Shown one piece after another: positions 1-8,060 of a stretch of DNA of 43,864 bases. The stretch's first letter is position 1, and each line of letters begins with the position of its first letter. The notes beneath the pieces are model-generated. The model searched no databases. It was given only the letters and a program-made list of their open reading frames with translations, and was not told where the DNA came from. The stretch comes from JBBDNV01 sp040877415 (lineage in GTDB: Bacteria > Planctomycetota > Planctomycetia > Pirellulales > PALSA-1355). Location: contig JBBDNV010000005.1 in assembly GCA_040877415.1 (NCBI GenBank), forward strand, positions 1-43,864, in the 5' to 3' direction. Made by a program: the position numbers and the translations under genes.

Positions 1-460
1 CCACACCCCCATCCTCCTTCCCCTCTTCTCTGTTGTTCCACAGTGAGCGATGGCCGCAAACAAGTGCATCCTGCGTGACTTCCTCGTAGAGATGGAGTTG
101 CGACAGCTTCGTCTCGCGAAGTCAACACAGAATGCGACTCCAGACGATCCTCAACGCGTCGCGCGCAACAAGTCGTTCGTGTACGGCCAGCCGCGCTGGC
201 ACCACGACGCCCCTGCGCCCCACGATCGAAGTCCCGATTCGACCGCGCGCGGGCGGCCCGTTGGCTCGGGCTACGAAACTATTCGAAGTCGCCCTGTACC
301 AGATGTGATTTCTGAGGGCCAAAAAAGGCCAACTTGGAATAACGATTGGCATCCGTGCTTTGACTGCGCCGCACTGGTGTTGGAGCGGCAACCAGGACCG
401 GAAACCTCCCATTTTCCCGAGGAACAACAGGGAAGAGGGAAGGAGGTGGGGGTGGGGGGG
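1..460. repeat. Near-perfect inverted repeat flanking about 380 bp of non-coding DNA
   Basis: Positions 3-39 (pyrimidine-rich) and 421-457 (purine-rich) are reverse complements over about 35 bases, with one substitution and two single-base gaps near the centre and a further mismatch at the outer end. The shared core reads GGAACAACAG on the right arm. The enclosed DNA has no ORF with protein-like composition and no start with a convincing ribosome binding site. The arms could be the ends of a small non-autonomous element or two copies of an interspersed repeat. Nothing else in the window matches them by eye. No target-site duplication can be judged because the left arm touches the window edge. 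The right arm runs into a G-rich stretch at about 441-460. Confidence 0.55.
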
Positions 461-489
461 AGGAACCAGGGGCCTCCGGTTCCTCCCCC
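456..489. repeat. Perfect 12-bp hairpin upstream of the DUF3754 gene
   Basis: GGGGGAGGAACC (456-467) and GGTTCCTCCCCC (478-489) form a perfect 12-bp stem around a 10-base loop. No T-run follows on either strand, so it is not a typical intrinsic terminator. It adjoins the right arm of the 1-460 inverted repeat and may belong to the same element. Confidence 0.5.
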
Positions 490-632
490 GCCGCCTCGCC
501 GGTTAAGAAAACCTACCTACAGATTCCGCTATGGAACTTTTGTTTAGTGTCGTTGCGGCGGAGGATAAAATCGGCTGCGGCGGCGGACCATCGCCGCCAG
601 CCGCCGCCATGACAGCCCGCATCGGAAAAGCG

Positions 633-1883
633 ATGTCGACTTTGGAAAACGAACCCCGTGAAGCCCTTGATCGCGAGTCGGCCGATTCGTCCGCGCCGCC
701 GAAGCCCCCGCGCCGCGAGCAGTTCATTCCGCTGCGCAAGACCGACCTGGAAGAAACTTTGGCGCGCGGGCGCGCGCTCGTGCCCTCTGAGGCCGCGGCA
801 TTTGGCCGCTTCTGCCGGTTGCTGCACGTTCTGGTGCATGGCCAGTTCCAGTCGGCGCTCGAAGAGCTCAAGGACGCATACGCCCCGTTCGATCCCGACG
901 CCGACACGCGCGCCGGCGCCGAGTTGCCCCAATCGGAGCTCGACGAGCGGCGCGGGCGCTTGTTTGAAAAATTCGGCTGGTTGCTGGCCCGCGGCAACTT
1001 CATCCGCCTGGCCGAGGCCGAGATCAACGAAGCCTTGGCCGACCGCAGCCATTGGGGACTTCATCTGACGGTCGACTTCGAATTGTTCGACCGCCTGGAC
1101 CTGTATTATCGGGGCGACACGATCGGGACGCGCTTCCGCCGGCGGCCGAGCAACCCCTTTCGCAGCGAAGAAGTGGAGGTGCCCATCTACCAACGGCTGG
1201 TGGTCATCTTTCGGCTGCGGCCCGGCCGGCGATATTCGAAGTTGCTCGATACCCGGGACGTATACATCAAGCTCTTCAAGGACATTCCCAAGCTCGATCT
1301 CGACATGCTTTTGCCCGAGACGAAGGTGAAAATGATGCTTTTCGACCGGCTCCGCGTCATGTTGCCGACGCTCTCTGGAATTGGAATTGCCATTTACAAG
1401 ATCGTGTGGTTAACCACCGTGGCGCTGGGAATGTCGTTGGCGTTCTTGTTGCTCATCGGGGGAACGGTCGGCTACGGCGTGCGGTCGCTATACGGTTACC
1501 TGAACACAAAACAGAAGTATCAGCTCAATCTGACGCAAAGCCTTTACTACCAGAACATCGACAACAACGCCGGCGTGATCCACCGCTTGCTCGACGAGGC
1601 CGAAGAGCAGGAGAACCGCGAAGTGATGCTGGCCTATTTCTTTCTCTGGCGAGAAGCCCCGGCCGACGGCTGGACGCCCGACGAGCTGGACCGGCGCATC
1701 GAGCAGTTTCTGCACGAACGGGCCCGAGCGGGCATCGACTTCGAAATCGCCGACGCGCTGGACAAGCTCCGGCGGTTCCAGATCGTCGAGACGCACGGCG
1801 AGAGACTCAAAGCCCTGCCGATCGAGCAGGCCATCGCCGCCCTGGCCAAGTGTTGGCGTGCCCTACCGGATACGTTAGGTTAG
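633..1883 (+). CDS. DUF3754 (TMEM143-like) membrane-associated protein
   Basis: This is a conserved protein of unknown biochemical role. The conserved part begins near the REQFIPLRKTDL stretch and continues through a charged N-terminal region with the motif LYYRGD (about residue 155). A hydrophobic segment of one or two membrane passes follows (around GIGIAIYKIVWLTTVALGMS and the next 30 residues), then a helical C-terminal part containing YYQN and DEAEEQE. That order matches the DUF3754/TMEM143 family as I know it. The start is uncertain: in-frame ATGs lie at 531, 609 and 633, none with a strong ribosome binding site. I chose 633 because upstream codons give only low-complexity Gly/Pro/Ala. 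The gene stands alone, and the next gene downstream has a different base composition. Confidence 0.7.
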   Translation: MSTLENEPREALDRESADSSAPPKPPRREQFIPLRKTDLEETLARGRALVPSEAAAFGRFCRLLHVLVHGQFQSALEELKDAYAPFDPDADTRAGAELPQSELDERRGRLFEKFGWLLARGNFIRLAEAEINEALADRSHWGLHLTVDFELFDRLDLYYRGDTIGTRFRRRPSNPFRSEEVEVPIYQRLVVIFRLRPGRRYSKLLDTRDVYIKLFKDIPKLDLDMLLPETKVKMMLFDRLRVMLPTLSGIGIAIYKIVWLTTVALGMSLAFLLLIGGTVGYGVRSLYGYLNTKQKYQLNLTQSLYYQNIDNNAGVIHRLLDEAEEQENREVMLAYFFLWREAPADGWTPDELDRRIEQFLHERARAGIDFEIADALDKLRRFQIVETHGERLKALPIEQAIAALAKCWRALPDTLG

Positions 1884-1977
1884 GTCATTTGATTGAACTG
1901 TCTCAACCTAGTTCACAGATCCTTGCAACCGCAGAACTCATCGGAACGCAACAAACCCGCAACGCGACGGGAAAATC

Positions 1978-3726
1978 ATGCTGACCAGTTTACACATTCG
2001 CAACTTTAAGCGTTTTGACGATGTGAACATTGACTTGGGCAGCACAGTTGTGTTCATTGGCCCAAACAACTCGGGCAAAACTACGGCGTTGCAAGCCCTG
2101 GCCCTGTGGGACGTCGGCCTAAGACGGTGGAATGAAAAGCGTCACGGAAAGGCAACCCCGGAAAAGCGGCCCGGCGTAACGATCAACCGTCGCGACTTGA
2201 TTGCCGTGCCGGTCCCGAACGCAAACCTACTCTGGCGCGATCTTCACGTGCGGGATGTAACCAGCGCCAACGGACGCCAGGAAACGCGAAACATTCGTGT
2301 CGACATCATCGTCGACGGCGTCACTAACGATCTGGTATGGAGTTGTGGCTTAGAATTCGACTATGCGAACGACGAATCTTTCTATTGCCGTCCACTACGA
2401 CTAGACGAGGGCAAAAACCCCAGCAGAATGGCGATTCCAGATGCAGCGGCGAGTGTTCGGATTGCATTTCTACCGCCGATGTCCGGATTGGCCGCCAACG
2501 AAACGCGACTCGACCCGGGCGCTATCAACGTGCGCCTTGGAGAAGGGCGTACTGCAGAAGTACTGCGCAATCAATGCTACAAGATTCTTACGGGTGAGGA
2601 AGGCGAAAAGAGATGGAAAGTCCTGTGCGGTCGGATTCATCAACTTTTTGGCGTGCAGCTCGAGCAACCGCAATATATTGGCGAACGCGGTGAAATTGAG
2701 ATGTCCTATCGCACCGACGCTGGCATACGGTTGGACCTGTCGTCGGCTGGCCGTGGTCTTCAACAAACCCTCTTGCTGCTCGCACATCTGGAAGTAAATC
2801 CACGGTCTGTTTTGCTTCTTGACGAACCAGATGCGCACTTGGAGATTCTCCGCCAGCGCCACATCTACGAGTTGCTTTCAACGACTGCGCTCGAACATGG
2901 TTCGCAGATAGTCGCGGCCAGTCACTCTGAGGTGATCCTGAACGAAGCTGCTGACCGGGATGTCGTGGTTGCGTTCTTGGGAAAACCACACCGCATCGAC
3001 GATCGTGGCGGCCAGCTTCTAAAGTCGCTCAAAGAAATCGGCTTTGAGCAGTACTACCTGGCTGAGCAGCGGGGCTGGGTATTGTACCTTGAAGGCTCGA
3101 CAGACCTCGCAATTCTGCGCGCCTTTGCGGAGCGGCTCGAACATCCAGTTCAGTCCGCGCTCGAACGTCCTTTCGTCCACTACATGGGAGATCAACCACA
3201 GCGTGCGCGTCATCATTTCCGCGGTCTTCGCGAGGGAAAGCGAGATTTAGTTGGCTATGTGTTGTGTGATCGCCTAAACACGGAGCTCATGCCGACGGAT
3301 GAACTCGACGAATACATGTGGCAACAACGCGAAATTGAGAACTATCTGTGTCAGCCAGCTACGCTGCTTGCCTTCGCTAAGGCCGATTCACCCGAAGAAT
3401 TCGGGCCCTTGTTTGCCAGCTCAGAATCAAACCGACGTGTCAAGGCGATGGACGATAGCATCAACGACCTTGTGGCGCCGGCTGCGCTTAGAGATCCAAA
3501 CGACAGTTGGTGGGCAAACATGAAGGCAAGCGAGGAGTTTCTTGACCGCGTTTTTGAATCGTATCTCGGTAAACTTGGCCTGCCCAAATCACTTATGCGG
3601 AAATCAGATTACCAAGTGTTGGCGCGACTTGTGCCGGATGAACTTATCGATCCAGAGATTACGAGAGTCCTCGACAAGATCCACGCTGTCAGTCAAAAGG
3701 CAAAGCCGGTACAAGAAGAAACTTAA
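1978..3726 (+). CDS. OLD-like AAA ATPase with C-terminal TOPRIM/DUF4435-like domain (candidate defence nuclease)
   Basis: The N-terminal half is an SMC/ABC-type ATPase: Walker A GPNNSGKTT (residues 28-36), a signature-like SSAGRGLQQTLLLL, Walker B LLLDEPD (D282-E283) and an H-loop ASHSE (H316). From about residue 368 a second domain begins with LYLEGSTD (E372), followed by a YVLCDRLN stretch (D431) and REIENYL (R451-L457). That order of Glu, Asp and an ENY motif resembles the TOPRIM fold of OLD nucleases and the DUF4435 partner (AriB) of PARIS systems. A single 582-aa chain would then correspond to a fused ATPase-effector. OLD-family proteins are usually anti-phage nucleases, so a defence role is inferred. 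Base composition is clearly less GC-rich than the neighbours, suggesting transfer. No helicase (GajB) or other partner lies beside it. The exact subfamily is uncertain. Confidence 0.7.
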   Translation: MLTSLHIRNFKRFDDVNIDLGSTVVFIGPNNSGKTTALQALALWDVGLRRWNEKRHGKATPEKRPGVTINRRDLIAVPVPNANLLWRDLHVRDVTSANGRQETRNIRVDIIVDGVTNDLVWSCGLEFDYANDESFYCRPLRLDEGKNPSRMAIPDAAASVRIAFLPPMSGLAANETRLDPGAINVRLGEGRTAEVLRNQCYKILTGEEGEKRWKVLCGRIHQLFGVQLEQPQYIGERGEIEMSYRTDAGIRLDLSSAGRGLQQTLLLLAHLEVNPRSVLLLDEPDAHLEILRQRHIYELLSTTALEHGSQIVAASHSEVILNEAADRDVVVAFLGKPHRIDDRGGQLLKSLKEIGFEQYYLAEQRGWVLYLEGSTDLAILRAFAERLEHPVQSALERPFVHYMGDQPQRARHHFRGLREGKRDLVGYVLCDRLNTELMPTDELDEYMWQQREIENYLCQPATLLAFAKADSPEEFGPLFASSESNRRVKAMDDSINDLVAPAALRDPNDSWWANMKASEEFLDRVFESYLGKLGLPKSLMRKSDYQVLARLVPDELIDPEITRVLDKIHAVSQKAKPVQEET

Positions 3727-3784
3727 TTTGGACCGCGCAGTAGTGGCGCCGTTTCTTGAATGGGTTGCGCGATCTCCTTGAATT

Positions 3785-4258
3785 CTACGCCAGCGATCCG
3801 TACCCGCCGCGGAAGTATATTAGCGGCTTGCCTTCGTGGATCTTCGTTCCTTCCACCTCGCCCACGATGATCGTGTGGTCGCCGCCGGGCAAAAGGTCGA
3901 CGATCTTGCATTCGATCGCCGCGACGGCGTCATGGATCAGCGGGGCGCCGCCGGTGCCTTCGACATAGCCGATCTCGCGAAACTGGTCGGGCTCGCTCGC
4001 GGCAAAGCGGCGAGACACCGTTTCCTGATCGTCGGACAGGATGTTCACCGCAAACGAGCCGTCCCGCGCGAGGTGGTCGTGAATGCGGGCCCGCTTGTCG
4101 ATGCATATAAGCACCAGCGGCGGCTCGAGCGACAGCGCGCTGAATGCTGTGACGGTGATGCCCGCCGGATCGCCGTTTTGGAGCTTCGCCGTAACGACCG
4201 TGACGGCGGACGCGAAATGACCGAGGGCCCGACGAAACTCCGCTTGTTCAACTGGCAT
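3785..4258 (-). CDS. Flavin reductase-like FMN-binding protein
   Basis: This 157-aa protein belongs to the flavin reductase-like split-barrel family, which binds FMN and commonly supplies reduced flavin to a monooxygenase. Visible hallmarks are FRRALGHFASAVTVVTA at the N terminus, GITVTAFSALSLEPPLVLICI (flavin-binding strand-loop), FAVNILS, SRRFA and the C-terminal GDHTIIVGEVE and LIYFRGGYGSL. The frame is open upstream to 4369, but the ATG at 4258 (MPVEQAEFRRA) fits the family start; the upstream extension is Arg/Ala-rich and not conserved-looking. No partner oxygenase is adjacent, so the substrate system is unknown. It converges with the preceding ATPase gene, with 58 bases between the stops. 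Confidence 0.88.
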   Translation of the reverse strand: MPVEQAEFRRALGHFASAVTVVTAKLQNGDPAGITVTAFSALSLEPPLVLICIDKRARIHDHLARDGSFAVNILSDDQETVSRRFAASEPDQFREIGYVEGTGGAPLIHDAVAAIECKIVDLLPGGDHTIIVGEVEGTKIHEGKPLIYFRGGYGSLA

Positions 4259-4472
4259 CGAATCCTCCGCATGTGCAATCGGTCGCCGTGGTGGCTGCGC
4301 TGGCCGCGCGAGCCCGCTTTCGAACATACCGCAACGGCCCCGCCGGCGCCAGGCCACAAATGACTTCAAAACGGCGGTCGGCCGGCACCGCGGGGCGCCA
4401 TCAGGGCGTCAATCTATTTGTCGCAAGTCGGGTTGGCGAAGCGGGTTTGCTGCAAACCACCGTCACAGACGC

Positions 4473-4500
4473 TTGACAGTGGGACCGTGAATCTTATAAC
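4473..4500 (+). promoter_or_regulatory. Strong sigma70-type promoter for the small secreted protein
   Basis: TTGACA (4473-4478, 6/6) and TATAAC (4495-4500, 5/6) are separated by 16 bases. Transcription would begin near 4507 and reach the small gene at 4790, leaving a leader of about 280 bases. No other gene lies between. Confidence 0.65.
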
Positions 4501-4789
4501 GGCTTTAACGATTAGGAAGAATTTATCAGCTAGGCAAACACGGTTGTGAGTCCGACATGGAGTTGTCGCCTGCCGGGCTTTTTTGTTGGCTCCGGACCCT
4601 TGTCGGCGAATTGATGGCGGCGCGTGCTTGCGTGGCAACGCAGCCACTTGTCCCCCTGGACGTCACAGGATGATGCACGACGTCTTAGGTTGTTTCCGTT
4701 CGACCCGCCCTGCGGCGGACAAGCTGGATAGATTGCGTTTGAGTCTCAGGCGATTGTGTTTTCTGTTTCTTTTTGGAAGGAGATAAGTG
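4501..4789 (+). other. Long untranslated leader with hairpin and T-run; possible sRNA or attenuator
   Basis: This stretch between the promoter and the small secreted protein gene has no convincing ORF. It contains a short hairpin CGACA-TGGAGT-TGTCG (4553-4568), a second weak stem (4568-4578) and a run of six T (4579-4584). Together these could end a transcript of about 75-80 nt before the coding region. Farther on, TGCGT-GGCA-ACGCA forms another small hairpin. I recognise no known riboswitch or RNA family in it. The ribosome binding site GGAAGGAG (4775-4782) closes the leader. Confidence 0.35.
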
Positions 4790-5155
4790 ATGAGAGGAAA
4801 GATGGGATTCGCCGTGGTGCTGTTGGCGATCGCCGCGTTTGTAGTGAGCGAAAGCCAGTCGTTCGGCGGTGGTCATCGTCGACGTGGGCGTAACGGCGGT
4901 TGTCACAGCGCTTGCGATACGGGCTGCGGGGCGGCCAGTTGCTGCGACGCGGCTCCGGCCGCTTCGGCCGCGGCGAGCCCTTCGGACGCTCCCGCGCCGG
5001 GAGCCCTGGCCGCTCCTGGGGCGCCCGACAAGGGCGCGAGCGCGAGCCCGCCGGTCGAAACGCCACAAGATGCGCCGAGCGTGACGTCGCGTCCATCGAA
5101 TGACACCAATTCCTACGGGAGACGGACGGCGCGCCGCTGGTCTCGACGTCGTTAA
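4790..5155 (+). CDS. Small secreted Cys/Ala/Pro-rich protein
   Basis: This is a 121-aa protein of unknown function. A basic start (MRGKMG), a hydrophobic stretch FAVVLLAIAAFVVSES and a likely signal-peptidase site near ESQSFGG indicate export. The mature part begins with a Gly/Arg/His patch, then a Cys cluster with five cysteines (GGCHSACDTGCGAASCCDA), then an Ala/Pro-rich low-complexity tail ending in RRWSRRR. A GTG at 4787 is also possible, but the ATG at 4790 is seven bases from a strong GGAAGGAG. It is a single-gene unit with its own promoter (4473-4500) and terminator (5188-5232), which suggests real and possibly strong expression. The clustered cysteines could bind metal or form disulfides; this is inference. 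Confidence 0.7.
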   Translation: MRGKMGFAVVLLAIAAFVVSESQSFGGGHRRRGRNGGCHSACDTGCGAASCCDAAPAASAAASPSDAPAPGALAAPGAPDKGASASPPVETPQDAPSVTSRPSNDTNSYGRRTARRWSRRR

Positions 5156-5187
5156 GTCGAGCCCGACGGTGAAACGCGGAAAGTACG

Positions 5188-5232
5188 CGAGCCGGGGTCT
5201 GCGGTGGCAAAGCCGCGCCCCGGCTCGTTTTT
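5188..5232 (+). terminator. Strong intrinsic terminator after the small secreted protein
   Basis: CGAGCCGGGG (5188-5197) pairs perfectly with CCCCGGCTCG (5218-5227), and an inner GCGG/CCGC pairing extends the structure. TTTTT (5228-5232) follows directly. It lies 33 bases past the stop codon. Confidence 0.85.
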
Positions 5233-5395
5233 CTTCCGGCACGGCGGGCGCATGCGTTTCGCGGCCGGCCGTTCGGCGACTGGCGGCCGGGACAACGCGA
5301 CTGCCGACTTGTAGAATGGATCGTGCCAACGGGCGCGCGGGGTGCGTTGATCGAGCCGGGCGGCCGGGCGCCGCGTTTTCTCTTCACGGTGCTTC

Positions 5396-7330
5396 ATGCA
5401 CGACACGGCTGGGTTCGCCGGACTGCGGGTCGCGGCTTTTGAGAGCCGTCGGGCGGCCGAAATGTCGAACATGATCGAGCGCTTCGGGGGCATCCCGTCG
5501 GTCAGCCCCGCGATGCGCGAAGTGCCGATCGCCGAGAATCGCGAAGCGATCGACTTTGCGCACCGCGTCATGACCGGCGAGATCGACATCATCATCTTCA
5601 TGACCGGCGTCGGCATTCGGCACCTGCTCGCCGAAGTGGAGCGCCACGTCGACCGCCGCCGCCTGTTGGAGGCCGTCTCGGACATCATCACGATCGCCCG
5701 CGGGCCGAAACCCGTGGCCGTGCTCAAGGAACTTGGCCTAAAGCCCACCTACCGCGTGCCCGAGCCGAATACGTGGCGCGAGGTGCTGGCCACGATCGAT
5801 CGCGAGCAGATCCACGTGGCCCAGCAAAACGTGGGCTTGCAGGAATACGGGCTGCCGAACGCGAGCCTGGTGGCGGGACTCGAGGCGCGAGGGGCGCGCG
5901 TCCACCCGCTGAAAGTCTACAAGTGGGATTTGCCGCTCGACGTCGGTCCCTTGCAGGCGAATGTCCAGGCGATCGCCGCCGGCGAAATCGACGTGGCGAT
6001 GTTCACTTCCAGCTACCAGGTGGTCAACCTGCTGCGCGTGGCCGACGCTTTGCAACTAAGCGCCAAGCTGCGCGACGGAATGGCCCGGGCCGTGGTGGCT
6101 TCGATCGGCCCGACGACCAGCGAAACGCTGGCGGAATTCGATTTTCGCGTCGACGTCGAGCCCGAACACCCGAAGATGGGCCATCTGGTGGCCGCGGCCG
6201 CCGAACGGGCTCCCGAGCTGGTGCGGCGCAAACGCTCGCACTTCGTCGCGCCGCTCGCGACGGAGGCGGCGGGGGCCGGCCAAAAAATCGAGCCCGGCCC
6301 GTGGGACGAAGGGCCGTTCATGAAGGCCTGCCGCCGCCAGGCGGGCGACCGCACGCCGATTTGGCTGATGCGGCAGGCCGGCCGCTACATGGCCGAGTAT
6401 CGCGCCGTGCGCGAGAAAGTCTCGTTTCTCGAACTGTGCAAGAACCCCGAGCTTTGCGCCCTGGTGATGACCACCGCGGTCGAGAAACTGGGGGTCGACG
6501 CGGCCATCATCTTCGCCGATCTGCTGCCGATCCTCGAGCCCATGGGCATGCAACTGGAATTCACGCCCTCAGGCGGCCCGGTGATTCACAACCCGCTGCG
6601 CGATCCCGACGACGTCGAACGGCTCGGCGAGCTGGAATCGATCGAGCCGCTCGATTTTGTCATCCGGGCAGTGAAGCTCACGCGGGCCGCGCTGCCGCCG
6701 GCCATTCCGCTGATCGGTTTTGCCGGGGCGCCGTTTACGCTGGCCAGCTACGCGATCGAAGGGGGCGCCAGCCGCAATTACACCCACACCAAGTCGCTCA
6801 TGTATCGCGCGCCGGGAGCCTGGGACGCGCTCATGGCCCGACTGGCTCGGGCCGTGGCGAAATACCTCAATGCCCAGATCGCGGCCGGCGCGCAGGCGGT
6901 GCAGTTGTTCGACAGTTGGGTCGGTTGTCTGGGCCCGGACGACTACCGCCGCTACGTGCTGCCGTATTCGAAGGCGATCATCGGGGCGATCGTGCCCGGC
7001 GCGCCGGTGATTCATTTTGCCACCGGCAATCCGGCCCTGCTGCCGCTGTTGGCCGAAGCCGGCGGCGACGTGATCGGCATCGACTGGCGCATCGAACTCG
7101 ACGAGGCCTGGCGCGCCGTCGGCTACGACAAGGCCGTGCAGGGCAACCTCGATCCGGCGGTGCTGCTGGCCGATCGCGAGACGATCCGACGGCGAGCCAA
7201 GGAGGTTCTGGATCGCGCCGCCGGCCGGCCGGGCCATATCTTCAACCTGGGGCACGGCGTGCTGGCGCAGACGCCGCTGGAAAACGCCCGGTATCTGATC
7301 GAAGCCGTGCGCGAACTGAGCCGCAAGTGA
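5396..7330 (+). CDS. hemE: Fused uroporphyrinogen-III synthase / uroporphyrinogen decarboxylase (HemD-HemE)
   Basis: A single 644-aa chain appears to carry two consecutive heme-pathway enzymes. Residues about 1-280 look like HEM4/HemD (cyclises hydroxymethylbilane to uroporphyrinogen III): FESRRAAEMSNMIERFGG near the start, a DIIIFMTGVGIRHLL helix, and FTSSYQVVNLL followed by IGPTTSETL. Residues about 300-644 are a full HemE, which decarboxylates uroporphyrinogen III to coproporphyrinogen III: LMRQAGRYMAEYR (about residue 324), FADLLPILEPMGM, GFAGAPFTLASYAIEGG, FDSWVG and NLGHGV. HemE alone is usually about 345 aa, and the join falls in a short linker after RRKRSHF. The HemD part is called with less confidence because that family is poorly conserved. 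No other heme gene is adjacent. The ATG at 5396 is the first in frame before the HemD motif. Confidence 0.85.
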   Translation: MHDTAGFAGLRVAAFESRRAAEMSNMIERFGGIPSVSPAMREVPIAENREAIDFAHRVMTGEIDIIIFMTGVGIRHLLAEVERHVDRRRLLEAVSDIITIARGPKPVAVLKELGLKPTYRVPEPNTWREVLATIDREQIHVAQQNVGLQEYGLPNASLVAGLEARGARVHPLKVYKWDLPLDVGPLQANVQAIAAGEIDVAMFTSSYQVVNLLRVADALQLSAKLRDGMARAVVASIGPTTSETLAEFDFRVDVEPEHPKMGHLVAAAAERAPELVRRKRSHFVAPLATEAAGAGQKIEPGPWDEGPFMKACRRQAGDRTPIWLMRQAGRYMAEYRAVREKVSFLELCKNPELCALVMTTAVEKLGVDAAIIFADLLPILEPMGMQLEFTPSGGPVIHNPLRDPDDVERLGELESIEPLDFVIRAVKLTRAALPPAIPLIGFAGAPFTLASYAIEGGASRNYTHTKSLMYRAPGAWDALMARLARAVAKYLNAQIAAGAQAVQLFDSWVGCLGPDDYRRYVLPYSKAIIGAIVPGAPVIHFATGNPALLPLLAEAGGDVIGIDWRIELDEAWRAVGYDKAVQGNLDPAVLLADRETIRRRAKEVLDRAAGRPGHIFNLGHGVLAQTPLENARYLIEAVRELSRK

Positions 7331-7384
7331 GCGGCGTTTGCGGACAAAAGGGCCTCCGACACTCGCGCGGCGGTATTCGGCGCG

Positions 7385-7999
7385 TTACAGCAGCCGGAAC
7401 GATTTCAGCGAGTCGGTCTGGCCCAGGTCTTCGGTCTGGCGGTTCTTGAAGTACTCGTCGGCCGCGGCTCGCACGGTATCGTAGTCGAAATCGTGCATCG
7501 CCACGATTCCGCCGGTGTTGAGCTTTGGAACGAAGTCGGTCAAGTCCGACAGCGTGCCGTCGTAGCTGTGGTCGCCGTCGATAAACAACATGTCGACGCA
7601 CGGCACGCGGTCCTTGACTTCCCGCGCCACGCCCCGGTGCGGCGTGATCCACAGCCGAAAGCGATCCGTGTTTTGGGCGAACCGATCCCAGGTGTCCTCG
7701 ACGGGCTCGTGGGGCATGGCGTCGTTCTTCCAGGTGTCGACGGCGTGCACGTGCCCGTGCTTCAGGCTTGCCGCCGCGGCCAGGAAACAAGTGCTCGCGC
7801 CCAGATAGCTGCCCACCTCGCAGGCCACAAAATTGATGGGCAGCGACGCGGCCAGACTGAACAGCTTGATCCGTTCTTCGAACGACATGTGCGTTTCGAT
7901 CATGAACAGCGGCTCCAGCAGCGGAAAAATGTACCCCTCGGGGATATCGCCCTTGAGCAGCCGCCGCTGGATGACGCGAACAAATTTCGAATAAGCCAT
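7385..7999 (-). CDS. Class I SAM-dependent methyltransferase (Methyltransf_24-like)
   Basis: This predicted Rossmann-fold methyltransferase has 204 aa. The SAM-binding motif is seen as VACEVGSYLGASTCFLAAAA, followed by HAVDTW (acidic residue after strand 2) and the typical VDMLFIDGDHSYDGTLSDLTDF with GGIVAMHDFD. The DGDHSY plus HD pattern is characteristic of CmcI/Methyltransf_24-type enzymes, often acting on sugars or small metabolites. The substrate cannot be read here. The start at 7999 (MAYSKFVRV) is preferred over an upstream extension to 8032, which gives unconserved residues. It converges with the heme gene, and no glycan cluster surrounds it. Confidence 0.82.
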   Translation of the reverse strand: MAYSKFVRVIQRRLLKGDIPEGYIFPLLEPLFMIETHMSFEERIKLFSLAASLPINFVACEVGSYLGASTCFLAAAASLKHGHVHAVDTWKNDAMPHEPVEDTWDRFAQNTDRFRLWITPHRGVAREVKDRVPCVDMLFIDGDHSYDGTLSDLTDFVPKLNTGGIVAMHDFDYDTVRAAADEYFKNRQTEDLGQTDSLKSFRLL

Positions 8000-8060
8000 T
8001 TTCGATGCTGACGAAATAGGGCAGCCCGGCAAACGCGCGGGGCAGGGGAGGGCGATTGGG

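Noticed and set aside
50..547. Open frame of 165 codons in the first 550 bases
   Set aside because: Composition is random-looking, there is no ribosome binding site or domain, and it runs through the inverted repeat and G-rich tract.
4501..4590. Possible c-di-GMP (GEMM-like) riboswitch, suggested by GGCAAAC and GCCGGG
   Set aside because: The conserved GGACGCAAAGCC part and the pairing pattern are missing.
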